Source: Halictus rubicundus
Lineage: Eukaryota > Arthropoda > Insecta > Hymenoptera > Halictidae
DNA length: 64,000 bases
NCBI RefSeq assembly: GCF_050948215.1
Contig: NC_135152.1
Location: forward strand, 964,310-1,028,309
Reading direction: 5' to 3'
Shown: piece after piece, positions 31,699-42,712 of the stretch
How positions within the stretch are numbered: the stretch's first letter is position 1
Layout: the number at the start of each line of letters is the position of its first letter
Made by a program: the position numbers and the translations under genes
The notes under the pieces: model-generated
The model's input: the letters and a program-made list of their open reading frames with translations, nothing else
What the model was told of the DNA's origin: nothing
The model's database searches: none

Positions 31699-33573
31699 AC
31701 ACTGTCCAACAAAATTAAACTTTTTTCGAGTTTTGCAATACCTGTTGGGTGATTCTTATACACTTTGTCATCCTAAAACCGAATCTGAAAGTAGAATTGC
31801 TCCATCACGCAACGTTTTCGAAAAATTTTGGTTTTTGTAAAAATGCCCGATTTTGATACGAAACGACGTGTTACGCAAAAACTAAATACGCGAGAAAGTT
31901 CAAATTTGAGTCAAGAGATAGAGGGGACTCTCCTCTACATATTCATATAGTCAATTATATTTTTATGTACTTCCTAATAGTTGTAAATGGTTGTTAAAGT
32001 TTGAAAATGTGCCGACGCGGGTACTTTGTACGCTCTATTTTTGTATTTATGTGAAAAATCCTTCATCTAGCTGGAATTTACTATACAGGAATGAATTCTA
32101 CAGACATTTCTGGTAAAGAAACCATTCACGAAAAGTATTTGGTTCCCTTAATGTACGAGAAGGATCAGAAAATGTTAATTGACAGCGTGTGCGCGACGCG
32201 TTCGCGCCAGACGGCCATTGCAGCCTTTTCGCGACTCGCCAGGGCCGCCGCTATGCGTAGTCGACGTTGGTACCACTCAAGTATGTCTTTGCTTACTATG
32301 CTTAATTAAATACATTTTTGGGTGCCAATCATTACAAAAGATTATAAAAATACGAGTTATATTCACATTTCATTGTGGAAATGCTTAATAAAGAAAATTG
32401 AATACAAAAACTTACCTATTTCTGATGTAAACAAATTAAAAATGTTTCCGCCTTGCTTGACGTTTGTTCCTGGTATTCCGATTTTCAATAATAAGTGTCC
32501 AGCAGTAATCAGCAAGCATCCGCACATAAGTCTTTTCCTTTGTAACGTTTTTCCATTGTTGAAATATCTTGATGAAAGATTTATGCTGGAATTGTATTCC
32601 TTGTTTTGATTTTAAAATAATTTCGTCATGAATATAACAAAAACAGTCCGGCTGATTTATACACTTCCGCGAGATTTTATCGATTTAATATAGAGCGATC
32701 TATGTCTTAATTATGTACCTAGATCAATAAAATCGATAAAAATAGTCCCATTTACATAGTGTTTGGACTTATTTTAATCGGAAGAATCTTGAATGTCCAT
32801 TGTTATTACAATTATAAAGATAAGACAACAATTACTGAAAATAAAATTTTCCAGTCACCGCATTGCTGCGGTCAATTTTCTTTATTAAGCATTTCCACAA
32901 TGAAATGTGAATATAACTCGTATTTTTATAATCTTTTGTAATGATTGGCACCCAAAAATGTATTTAATTAAGCATAGTAAGCAAAGACATACTTGAGTGG
33001 TACCAACGTCGACTACGCATAGCGACGGCCCTGGCGAGTCGCGAAAAGGCTGCAATGGCCGTCTGGCGCGAACGCGTCGCGCACACGCTGTCAATTAACA
33101 TTTTCTGATCCTTCTCGTACATTAAGGGAACCAAATACTTTTCGTGAATGGTTTCTTTACCAGAAATGTTGTAGAATGCATTCCTGTATAGTAAATTCCA
33201 GCTAGATAAAGGATTTTTCACATAAATACAAAAATAGAGCGTACAAAGTACCCGCGTCGGCACATTTTCAAACTTTAACAACCATTTACAACTATTAGGA
33301 AGTACATAAAAATATAATTGACTATATGAATATGTAGAGGAGAGTCCCCTCTATCTCTTGACTCAAATTTGAACTTTCTCGCGTATTTAGTTTTTGCGTA
33401 ACACGTCGTTTCGTATCAAAATCGGGCATTTTTACAAAAACCAAAATTTTTCGAAAACGTTGCGTGATGGAGCAATTCTACTTTCAGATTCGGTTTTAGG
33501 ATGACAAAGTGTATAAGAATCACCCAACAGGTATTGCAAAACTCGAAAAAAGTTTAATTTTGTTGGACAGTGT
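31699..33573. mobile_element. Foldback-type DNA element, copy 2
   Basis: Same ends and arms as the element at 9681-11894, in the opposite orientation, without the nested solo LTR. Arms are 31699-32400 and 32880-33573. The flanks (…ATAAATT and AATCCTTG…) share no target duplication. The right end lies inside the 3' end of the Mutator-like transposase frame, supplying its last six codons and its stop. Either the element inserted there and one flank was later lost, or element and transposase belong to one larger composite. Confidence 0.75.
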
Positions 33574-35395
33574 AATCCTTGTCGCATTGTTGTTTCTCCT
33601 GTCGGAAGGAGGATGCTTTCTTTCGTGCTCTATATTCAATTTCCTTTTCCGCTTCACGCTTACGTCGATTTTCCAACTGTTTTACGATGGTTGTCGGTTC
33701 TTTGTTCATTAAAACACTCAATCGACTAAACGTTTCTTTCGTGTTGAATTGGACAACAACAGCAGAGGCTCTACCTTGATAAGAACCTCTTTGTCCATAG
33801 TTTACTCGTTTCCCTGCGATGAATTTCGCAATTATATTATTAAAGCACTCTACGGCGTTATTATTCAATGTATATAATAAACTTTCAGCATGAACGAAGA
33901 GCGGCTGCATTGCCTCTTCGATGTTTTGATAAATACCCGTTTCTTTTAATTGCGGGACATAATTGATTTGTTCGGGGTCAGAATATTTGCTACAAAAGTA
34001 AGCCAATTTCTGACACTCTTTGTGTTCACCGAACACGTGACTTGGCACGTTTCTCAGATCTATTTTCAAATTTTTTATTTGGTCTGATAATCTCAGCTTT
34101 TCTTTGAAGCGGTGTTCTGCAGCTTTCTTTACACCAGTGCGCAGACGGAGGGCATTTTGCTTCACGATACCTCTTAGATTTTTGTAGCGGCCTTTTGCAA
34201 CGATCTCATTTATCTTTCTGCTGAAATTCCGCAAAAGATGGTTGGTGCATTCAATTTTCCGCACTTGTAGCATGTACTCTTTATACGGATCGTTATCCAA
34301 GATCTTTTTACAGACGCTGCTATCACCGCCGGCAACCAAAATATTGTATATTAGGCCGTGCATTTCTACGCTATATTGGAATCCTTCCACAATAGCAGCA
34401 CTTTCCATGCCCGTCGAACTCTGATCGCGACCCCAGTTTTTGTAGCAGCGATGCTCGCGTGCCACTTCCTTCTTTTTAGCTGCTGCGTGGCAAATAAAGC
34501 AGAATTTATTTTTTGCATTGATGTATAGAACCTTCTTCGTGTAATATCCAACGATGGCTCCTACACCAGAAAGGGAATTATAATCGCCACCACGATATGA
34601 TCTCTTCATCCAGCTGCCATCTGCAACTACCGGAATGAACGGTATATTACATCCTGGATGTACGTCGCCTCTTGCTATGGCCAATTCCCTCTCCTGTCTT
34701 CCAGCATCTTCCATCTCTCGTTGTGCAGCCACTTCCAAGGCATCGATTATTTCGTCGTGGTATTTTCGGTATAACTGCTTAGACATGCACGACATATTCA
34801 TGCCACATATCATTTCTTCCAGCTGTCTATATCCGCCTCCTGTCAGTATTGTTGCGGAAACTGCGCTGCGATTGATATCCATGACGTCATTATTTTGTGG
34901 AATACATCGTATGCGCTCCTTGTGATTGCACATCTGGCATTGTACGTGATAGATTTTCTCTAGTCCGTTTTTTTGACATCCAACTATCTTTAAATTCTTG
35001 ATACCGCAATTTATGACTGAATGTTCTTCAAGCTTTACAATCTGATTGAAGACATAGCTGAAGTCAACAAAGTCTATTTCTTGCGATATTGCTGGTTCCA
35101 CTGTTTCCGAATCTTCATTCTCTATGATCCAGGAGGAATTAGTGCCATCTTCGACATCTTGCTCTGTTCCTTCATTCGTTGCTGCTCCTTGTATGTTGTT
35201 GGCACTGTGTGATTCTTCTATATCACCCTCGATTTCTTCTACAATTTCTTCTATAATTTGTATTTCTTCGGGATTGTACGACGACGTAGCTGGCAGCATT
35301 TCAAGAAAACTATGCCCACAGGAATCTACTTCCATCTTGTTGTTGCCTGCTTCGCTGTTGCATGCTGCTGCATTCAATCGTCGTCGCCTGAACAT
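33554..35395 (-). CDS. Mutator-like transposase domain protein
   Basis: 613 codons. Residues ~1-110 are acidic and low complexity. A CxxC pair with more Cys (QCQMCNHKERIRC, ~152-164) may bind zinc. The core matches, as I recall the family, the 'Mutator-like transposase' proteins common in arthropod genomes: VVADGSWMKRSY (Asp259), GAIVGYYT, NKFCFICHAA, HRCYKNW, STGMES, AGGDSSV (Asp358) and NAVECFNN (Glu516), a plausible DDE triad; then GQRGSYQ.RA. The tail (~575-605) is a basic helix. The natural C-terminus appears cut: DKDY is followed by six codons from the foldback terminus. The frame is otherwise open throughout, so the insertion may be recent. It could be the transposase of a MULE/NOF-like element or a host-adopted gene. 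Confidence 0.8.
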   Translation of the reverse strand: MFRRRRLNAAACNSEAGNNKMEVDSCGHSFLEMLPATSSYNPEEIQIIEEIVEEIEGDIEESHSANNIQGAATNEGTEQDVEDGTNSSWIIENEDSETVEPAISQEIDFVDFSYVFNQIVKLEEHSVINCGIKNLKIVGCQKNGLEKIYHVQCQMCNHKERIRCIPQNNDVMDINRSAVSATILTGGGYRQLEEMICGMNMSCMSKQLYRKYHDEIIDALEVAAQREMEDAGRQERELAIARGDVHPGCNIPFIPVVADGSWMKRSYRGGDYNSLSGVGAIVGYYTKKVLYINAKNKFCFICHAAAKKKEVAREHRCYKNWGRDQSSTGMESAAIVEGFQYSVEMHGLIYNILVAGGDSSVCKKILDNDPYKEYMLQVRKIECTNHLLRNFSRKINEIVAKGRYKNLRGIVKQNALRLRTGVKKAAEHRFKEKLRLSDQIKNLKIDLRNVPSHVFGEHKECQKLAYFCSKYSDPEQINYVPQLKETGIYQNIEEAMQPLFVHAESLLYTLNNNAVECFNNIIAKFIAGKRVNYGQRGSYQGRASAVVVQFNTKETFSRLSVLMNKEPTTIVKQLENRRKREAEKEIEYRARKKASSFRQEKQQCDKDYTVQQN

Positions 35396-35539
35396 ATAGT
35401 TTGTTTAGGAGGGACACACGCATAGATACAAACAGGAAAAATATGTAGTAGAGGAAGAAGACAGGCATGATAAAAGAAACTGAATCCGTTCGCACGGAAT
35501 CATTTGCATGTTTTATTTTTCACATGACCTACATACAGA

Positions 35540-36035
35540 GTTGTGCTGAATTACAATTGAATTATTCCAGGAATTATAATTACAAAGTAATTGAATTACA
35601 TTGTAATTAAATTATATTGTAATTTATAATTCAGATCTTCGAATTGCAATGGAGTACAATTACAAAATACTTTGTAATTAAATTACATCAATTACGAATT
35701 ACGATGTAATCAAATTATAATTAAAAATTAAAAAATAATAATGTAATAAGTAATAAGACGTTGAACAATCCATGCGAAGGTTTCAAACAGAAGAAATTTA
35801 TTATTTATAAATTTATAATATCTGAACAGAAATAACTTCTGCGTTACAAATTTTTCAAATTCCAAACATGAATATAAGGAATAAAGGAAAAAATAACGAC
35901 AATTATCTAATGAGACTCATATACTATATGTAAGTAAAATGATATACATTATCTAATAACAAAAAACTGAAAAAAGTAACGTTTTTAGCTTGCCACTAAC
36001 CAATAATAGGATCAATTTGACGTATTACGTATATA
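35540..36035. repeat. AATTAC-rich low-complexity sequence
   Basis: Repeated GTAATTGAATTACA-type motifs, continuing after the mariner element at 38680-38830 in the same style, so the transposon landed inside this simple sequence. Confidence 0.6.
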
Positions 36036-36415
36036 CAGGGTGGCCCACATAACTCTGAACAGCTCAATATCTCGAAAACTATGCCATCGATTTTAAAGTT
36101 CTTAGCCTTAAATTGCATGGAACTGAAGGGCCTTTCTGACTACATAAACGTGAAGTGGCCTCCCTTCCCCTTTAACGGGGGAGGGGAGGTACCTTTGTAA
36201 TTTTAAATGGAACCCCCTATAAAATGTTACATATTTAGATTCTACCGGAAAAAACAAGTCAATTTTGTCTGAAACATTTTTTTGTCAGATACTTCCATGA
36301 TGAGATATAACAGTTTGAAGTTTCGAGTTGTAGGTGCTTGAAGCGCTCGGAAATAGCGTAATGGAATTATACGCGCTTGAGTCCTTTGCTTATTCGTGAA
36401 GAAATAAAATGTACT

Positions 36416-37048
36416 TTAAATTAAATGTTCAAAATGTCCACCACGGGCTTGTAAACATTTATTTACTCGAAACATCAAAGTTGTTCTAACATTTTTTAAC
36501 ATTTCGGGAGTCACTGAAGCGCAAGCGTCACGTATTCTTTGTTTCATATCCTCTTTTGTCGTCGGTGGTTCAAACATAACTTTGTCCTTTACATATCCCC
36601 ATAAGAAAAAATCTAATGGTGTTAGATCGGGGGATCGAGGAGGCCATTGACGAGGTCCCCCACGACTTATCCATTTGTTCCCAAATTTTTCGTCCAAAAA
36701 TTGCCTGGTGATGATTGCAAAATGTGGAGGAGCGCCGTCTTGTTGGAACCACATTTCTCTTCTAACGTGCAGTGGCACATCTTCCAAAAGCGCAGGCAAA
36801 TGATTTTTTATGAAATCACAATAACTTGCAGATGTTACAGTTTCTTGAAAAAAATAAGGTCCAATCACAAAATCTCCTATTAGGCCACACCAAACATTTA
36901 AAGACCATCGATGTTGAAAGGGAACACATCGCATCCAATTTGGGTTTTCCACGGCCCAATAATGCAGATTATGTCTATTTACATGCCCTGAATTCATAAA
37001 AGTGGCCTCATCGGAAGAAAGTATTTTGCACAAAAAGTCGTTTTCCAC
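36416..37048 (-). CDS. Transposase C-terminal half (DDxD)
   Basis: 210 codons with the DDE_3-type core: SSDEATF (first Asp), QQDGAPPH (second Asp) and SPDLTPLDFFLWG (third Asp region), followed by a Tc1/mariner-like tail. It cuts and pastes its own element. The frame opens straight out of the 9-bp duplicated target AACACCCTG; removing the insertion and one copy of the duplication joins it in frame to 37833-38159, giving EWLQG followed by VVENDF. The gene was therefore intact at this point before the insertion. Confidence 0.85.
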   Translation of the reverse strand: MENDFLCKILSSDEATFMNSGHVNRHNLHYWAVENPNWMRCVPFQHRWSLNVWCGLIGDFVIGPYFFQETVTSASYCDFIKNHLPALLEDVPLHVRREMWFQQDGAPPHFAIITRQFLDEKFGNKWISRGGPRQWPPRSPDLTPLDFFLWGYVKDKVMFEPPTTKEDMKQRIRDACASVTPEMLKNVRTTLMFRVNKCLQARGGHFEHLI

Positions 37049-37057
37049 AACACCCTG

Positions 37058-37823
37058 TGTTTTGCGATGCGACTTCGACTACTGCCGCGCGGATCTCGAC
37101 CGTACATCCACCCGAGGGTGTAAAGCTCGGATTCACCGATGTGAACGCGTCGCGTACCCGTGTCGCCGAAAAGTTACCCGCCAATTTAATATTGGGTAAC
37201 GGGATCCGATTGATTGTTCTGTGGTTGTGTGCGACTTGTAAGTGTCTGAGATAACGCGATGACTAATACGTTTTCTATGAGAGCGTTTGTTGCGAATGGA
37301 GGACTCAGACAGACTGCCCCGGGGTCCGTTTGCTGGCCACCTCGTTGGTGTCCAACTTTTCCAAGGGATGGGCCCGAAAATCCCGAAAGACTCATCCCCA
37401 TTCGTTGATTGACCCGAGGGAGGCGGATCTTCCGGACAGTCCTCCACGGTAGAGGTGGAAGTCCTTACCCTCTGGTCAATCGCCGAAACTTCGGAAAATT
37501 CTCGAACGACGGGACCCCGGTGCAGCGTGACGAAGAGACCCGAGTGGCCTGCACATGGTGGTATAAATTTATGGCCCCTTGTCCCGAGTGGATGGACGAC
37601 CATCGGGTTCAGACCTTGAACACGAGACTCCTGAGTGCTGTACGTCCGGTACCTCTTCGAAATTTCGTATTTCTAAAACAGTGGGACCCGTGTCTGGTCT
37701 GAACCAGATGGCCCAAGGGGCTGCGACGCGTGTCTCAGACCCTCACGGACCTTGAAGATGACAGGGCGTGAAGGCCGGGCGTAACGAATGCTGTTACAAA
37801 GCTACGGTCACGTCTCGAAACCG
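37058..37823. mobile_element. 766-bp insertion in the transposase, 9-bp target duplication
   Basis: Flanked by AACACCCTG at 37049-37057 and 37824-37832. The ends (TGTTTTGCGATGCGAC and, inverted, CGGTTTCGAGACGTGAC) show weak inverted similarity. The content is GC-rich, unlike the host element, with no clear ORF. A 9-bp duplication fits Mutator-like elements best. No poly(A), and no TG...CA ends as an LTR would have. Confidence 0.7.
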
Positions 37824-37832
37824 AACACCCTG

Positions 37833-38159
37833 CAGCCACTCACAAAATCTTACGCGGTGATCGTAATCTGCTATCGAAAGCTCTTGTGATAAAACCATGT
37901 GATATGGATGATACTTTTGCCGTTTCAAAATTCGTTGAATTGATGAACGACTAATATGTGATGTTTGTGCAAGTGTACGTTGACTAATATGAGGATTTAA
38001 TGTAATTGCAGCAAGAATACTGGCACTATTATTTTCATTAGTGACAGCTTGAGGTTTATTGCGAGTTTTTTTACACAATTCACTGTGCTCGCGAAGCCGC
38101 TTTTCTAAATTATAAAATGTTGCATGACATTTTTGGATCCCATAACGTTCAAAAAACAC
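37833..38159 (-). CDS. Transposase N-terminal half (HTH DNA binding)
   Basis: The first ~110 codons of the transposase. Residues ~45-80 (ILAAITLNPHISQRTLAQ, then ISRSSIQRILKR) form a helix-turn-helix of the type that binds the terminal repeats; FCEWLQ near the end leads into the catalytic domain. The open frame continues 10 codons into the insertion before stopping. The first Met used here may not be native: the reading changes frame at a T run just upstream (~38155), where another Met-led frame (MATFDTEVNM) ends. Confidence 0.75.
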
Positions 38160-39110
38160 CTAACGTTACTAACATATTCACTTCTGTGTCAAAAGTAGCC
38201 ATAATCACAATGTTACTGCTTGAATAACAGCTCTAAACTGAAAACGTTTTCATAGATAAGTGAGTCAAACTCAAGAATTGTAAATATTATTGTTTGTGTT
38301 TCTTCACGAATAAGCAAAGGACTCAAGCGCGTATAATTCCATAACGCTATTTCCGAGCGCTTCAAGTACCCACAACTCGAAACTTCAAACTGTTATATCT
38401 CATCATGGAAGTATCTGACAAAAAAATGTTTCAGACAAAATTGACTTGTTTTTTCCGGTAGAATCTAAATATGTAACATTTTAAAGGGAGTTCCATTTCA
38501 AATTACAAAGGTACCTCCCCTCCCCCGTTAAAGGGGAAGGGAGGCCACTTCACGTTTATGTAGTCAGAAAGGCCCTTCAGTTCCATGCAATTTAAGACTA
38601 AGAACTTTAAATGGATGGCATAGTTTTCGAGATATTGAGCTGTTCAGAGTTATGTGGGCCACCCTGTATAAAGCTTATATTGTAGTTCAATTACCCATCT
38701 GATTACAATAATTAGTAAGTAATTGAAAGGTTTGAATTATGTAATTCAGTTAGAACGTAGAGTTGAATTACTATATAATTGAAATACAATGTAATTCAAA
38801 TGTGCAATTGAATTACAACATAACTGAATTGGCACAACTATGCCTACATAATTCATACGGGCGATTCTACGTCAAATCGATTACTTTTTTGGCCTCGATG
38901 TCAGGAATTTTTATGAAACTGAAATATGCTGTAGTTCATATGTAATTGAAGGGGGGGGGGCGGTCATTATTTTTCTTATTTAAAAATTATTTAAAAGATA
39001 AAATATAAAATACATATTTAGAAAGTAAAAAATGGTTTAGAAGATTATAATTCAACGGAATTATAATTCAAATTTAAGGAAAAATTACCAATTTTCATCC
39101 TAATATCCAT

Positions 39111-39746
39111 TTTTTGCAAAAGGAATGTATTTCGTATCGTGATATACACGAACATTGAATTTCACAAAGTAAATTCTGAACAGTAAATTCCGCACTGTGA
39201 CTGAGGCGAACAAATGGCAAAATTTTGTACAAAAATCCAAATTTGTTTACGAATGTATACGTATTGTTAATTAGTCACAAAAAATCAAAATTTAACAATA
39301 AAATAAAAAAATTTTTTTAAATTCACAATATTTATGCATAAAAATAATTGTTATATGCAGTTTTAATATGCTCCTAATATGCAGTTTTGCCAATAGAATT
39401 TTTCGTACATCCTGATATAAACGTCTAGTGTGCGGCGCACAGTGCAGACAAGTGGAGCGCATCTCACTACATTTTTATTTGACGATGCACGAAAATTTCC
39501 TTTGGCAGAACTCTTTATTAGCAGGAAATGCATATTATTATTCATTTAAAAATCATTTAACAATTTTTTTTATGCATAAAAATAATTTTTTTTTCAACTT
39601 ATTAATTTTATTATAAGTATACATTTGTAAACAAATTTGGTTGTAAAAATTTTGCCATTTGTTCGCCACAGTTACAGTGGGGAATTTACTGGGAAAGTTC
39701 AATATTCGTGTATATCACGATATGAAATACATTTATTTTGCAAAAC
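39111..39746. mobile_element. Palindromic MITE-like element
   Basis: Inverted arms: TTTTTGCAAAAGGAATGTA and ATGAAATACATTTATTTTGC; ATTTGTTTACGAATGTATAC and TATACATTTGTAAACAAAT; an inner pair around TTTATGCATAAAAATAAT. The arms are diverged, so it is old. No ORF. Confidence 0.5.
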
Positions 39747-40059
39747 ATGCGTATGTTACGTATGGAGACGTTCTCCACGTTTATTTCGATTAGAATTTCT
39801 AATCTCTTTTCTGAGAACGAAAAGCGTCCCAACAGGCCCCTTTTATTAACGAAAGATACTGTATGCCTTCTTTATACCAAAATCTCTAAACACTCCCTTC
39901 TGGCATCCGTTAATCAATATTCTGATAGGAAATAGCCCGGATAACCTTCATTAACCCCTTTCAACGAAAATCTAACTGAGCCCTGCTTTTCATTAGAAGT
40001 GACAAAAAATGTGACTGTGACCCTACGCGATATCAAATCTTAAACAGAGTACCCCTTTC

Positions 40060-40590
40060 ATTTTCAAGGTATATAAACCCATTCGTTTTCATCCTCTTCG
40101 GTTAGTCGAGAAGCGGTTCAGTTGAGATTCAGAAACGGTTCCGTAACGTTATAGTAATCGTGCAGTCACGTCGCGTTACAGAGTAAAGTCTAGTGAGATC
40201 GGGTTAAAGTCCCTTTCGAATCAATTCATAACCTTATAGATTCCGTTAGTTCGGTATATATTCTATTTGGCATTCAACAATCGCCATCTAACCCCGCATT
40301 GCCAGTGCGTCAACACCGTGCAACATAGGTAAACAATTCCTCTAATTGTACATTTATTACATTCATTCGCGACACAAACAACAACACTTGTAGTAATTTC
40401 AATTCAGAATAAATTGTCTTGTTTGTTAACTCGCGTACCCTTAATTATTGCCTAAAATCCTAATATAATAATTGAATGTTCCCACACGATACAATCTAAC
40501 CGCTCGGATTGTATCAATTAAATTATATAGAAGTTACGAGGCTTACTAATACTTAAATTCGATTCAACGAAGATTTCTCCAACCTAGTGG
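40060..40590 (+). promoter_or_regulatory. TATA promoter and leader, probably of an LTR element
   Basis: GGTATATAAACCC at 40070 is followed by TCAGTTGAG-type initiator sequence, and GAATAAATTG at ~40410 looks like a poly(A) signal. This order of TATA, then AATAAA within ~350 bp is typical of an LTR. A strong hairpin (GATACAATC, ten-base loop, GATTGTATC) lies at 40488-40515. No retroviral genes follow. Confidence 0.35.
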
Positions 40591-40593
40591 CTC

Positions 40594-40931
40594 CTCGATT
40601 TCGCATTGAGTGCGTCCACGAAATTATACCATCCTAGGCGGATCCCCGATTTCGCATTGGGTTCTTCCGCATCCTAGCAGCTCCCTGATTTCGCATCAGG
40701 TGCGTCCGCGCTCTTATACAACCTCCTTTCGTATCGGGTTCGCCGCGTGTTCCCTAGTGACTCCTCGATTTCGCATCGGGTGCGTGCACGAAGTTTCATC
40801 CTCCTCGTAGCTCCTCGATTTCGCATCGGGTGCGTCTGCGTTTGACACCAACCTCCCAGAGGTTCCCTGATTTCGCATCAGGTGCGTCCTCGACGTCAAC
40901 TATCCTAGCGGCTCCTCGATTTCGCATCGGG
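40594..40931 (+). repeat. Array of eight short stem-loops with covariation
   Basis: Units ~37-50 bp apart (40594, 40645, 40684, ~40722, 40764, 40814, 40866, 40915), each with a 6-bp stem, an invariant TTCGC loop and a trailing TGCGTCC.CG. Stems differ but stay paired: CTCGAT/ATTGAG, CCCGAT/ATTGGG, CCTGAT/ATCAGG (twice), CTCGAT/ATCGGG (three times, one T-G). The fourth unit is degenerate. Spacer sequence varies. Compensatory changes suggest that the fold was maintained. The units follow the LTR-like leader, so an RNA element of a retrotransposon 5' UTR is possible. Confidence 0.65.
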
Positions 40932-41039
40932 TGCGTCCGCGTACCTAACTAACAATTGAAACCATATTCCTGGGGTAAAAATCCCCTCGCCGGCCTCTCG
41001 CGCTGCTCATAGCCCTGGCTCGTAACACGTATTAGGATG

Positions 41040-41586
41040 GAAATTGTTAATAATAATCATATAATAACCATTTTTATGCATAATACAATTTTGCAATAAT
41101 TATATATCAATCATTTTTATGTCTTTTTAATTTGTTTTTAATATATGTTTTATAACTATTGAAAAAGTAATAAGAATGTAAGGATAGATCGAAATGTGCA
41201 AGATCACGAGAGTCAATGATTTTGAGTCGCAATCAAAGTACTGAGAATGACTCGGATAGCGAAGCAGCAGCAGCAGCATGCTCGGATAGCATTTTGTTGA
41301 GTTTATTCATTTTATTCACTAATATTATAATTTGTTTAAGTTTATTATTGTTAATTTTACATATGGTTCATTTATTATTAATTTTGTTCTAAACTTGTTA
41401 GTTTTTAAAAATAAATTTGTTTATTTTTAATAATAATTTTTTTTTTCTAAAAATTTGTTTTTTGTTAAAATTATAAACTATATTGGTAAGTATAATTGTC
41501 TGTAAAAAATGTCCTCTAACCGAACTACGAGAAGTGCCGAAAACAGGCGATTTGTCCGCACTGTGCGCCGGCGGGTATTATGAATC
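41040..41586. other. AT-rich spacer with a short CAG run
   Basis: Very AT-rich; AGCAGCAGCAGCAG at ~41265. No gene. Confidence 0.4.
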
Positions 41587-42645
41587 AAAGGCTATAGCCG
41601 GGTTTGGGGGTCTAATCTGCCCTGGAAGGTATTTTATTCTAATTTGCGATTTCAAAGTTTATTCCAAGTTTTAGCCCGATAGCTCATCTGCAAGAGTAGT
41701 TATAGAGGAAAATCGAAAATCCAGTTTTTGGCCCATTTTCCCCATTGACAATTTAAAATTCTGAAGAAAATCTGACACATTTCGGATACCAAACCACATA
41801 CTTTGAATCGTTTTCAGATTTTTCCGTTGCAAACTCTGGTTGTAAAAATCGAAAAACGTAGATGACTAAAGGCCGAAAGTACTCCAAAAATATTTTTCCG
41901 AAAAATTATTAAAAAATAGTTCAAACATAGTTAAAAAATATTTTTACAACAGCGTAACAACAATCATACGGTTAGAAATCGAAAAGACATCTGATTAACG
42001 AAAAAAAAAAATATTGGCCCGAGGCGGGATTCGCACCTGGTCCAAAAAGTTTTCAGCGGTTCCGCAGTCGGAGACTATAATACTTTCGAAATATTCAGAT
42101 ATATCCTGCATAGTATAATTTTTGTTTTTGTACTACGCAATTTTTAAAGTCTAGATGATGTTTCCCTGAACTTAGGAATGTTTAATATTACATAATATAT
42201 TTTTACGATAATTATAACTTAGTTTTTCACGGAAAAAACGCCGAAAAAAGTGGTTTTTATTTTTTCCTACTACGACGCACCGAACGCAGGAATTTGAAAA
42301 AAATTGAATATAATACTAAGACAATATCTTATTGCTAAAATAATTCTGTCTAGTGTCTCTTCGATTTCTATATGAAATCTGCATTTTTTCGATTTTTTTC
42401 GAGTTTTTCGATTTCTACAACCAGAGTTTGCAACGGAAAAATCTGAAAACGATTCAAAGTATGTGGTTTGGTATCCGAAACGTGTCAAATTTTTTTCGAT
42501 TTTCCTCTATAATTAGATGAGCATATGAGCTATCGGGCTAAAACTTGGCTGAAAGGTATCTTTTTTGGTAGGCTATCGAATGGCGCAAATTAGAATAAAA
42601 TACCTTCCAGGGCAGATTAGACCTCCAAACCCGGCTATAGCCTTT
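41587..42645. mobile_element. 1-kb inverted-repeat element with tRNA-like core
   Basis: Ends AAAGGCTATAGCCGGGTTTGG and its inverse. The inverted similarity runs deep into the element (GCAAACTCTGGTTGTA against TACAACCAGAGTTTGC; CGATAGCTCAT against ATGAGCTATCG). Near 42010-42045 the minus strand reads CAGGTGCGAATCCCGCC, a Pol III B-box/T-arm pattern, followed by GGGCC and then a T run. No ORF. It may be a foldback MITE that took up a tRNA or SINE fragment. Confidence 0.65.
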
Positions 42646-42712
42646 TGGAAAGAAATATATACATGGTGTCCCAGCTAACTTGATCATTCGCTTAGTGTTA
42701 GTCAGAGTTGGG

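Larger units (their letters stand above)
36036..38666 (-). mobile_element. Tc1/mariner-superfamily transposon with ~370-bp TIRs
   Basis: Ends CAGGGTGGCCCACATAA and its inverse, each flanked by TA. Inverted repeats span about 36036-36408 and 38298-38666 and differ at only a few positions. The transposase lies between them on the minus strand, its stop just inside the left repeat, and is interrupted by a 766-bp insertion (37058-37823). Without it the element would be ~1.86 kb. The first coding segment may also carry a break in a T run near 38155. Confidence 0.9.

Noticed and set aside
40590..40950. CRISPR-like array (repeat plus variable spacer)
   Set aside because: Repeats are imperfect, spacing varies, there are no cas genes and the context is an insect genome. 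The covarying hairpin reading explains it better.
42001..42060. Functional tRNA gene
   Set aside because: Only a T-arm/B-box-like half is present; no proper D arm or anticodon arm can be folded.
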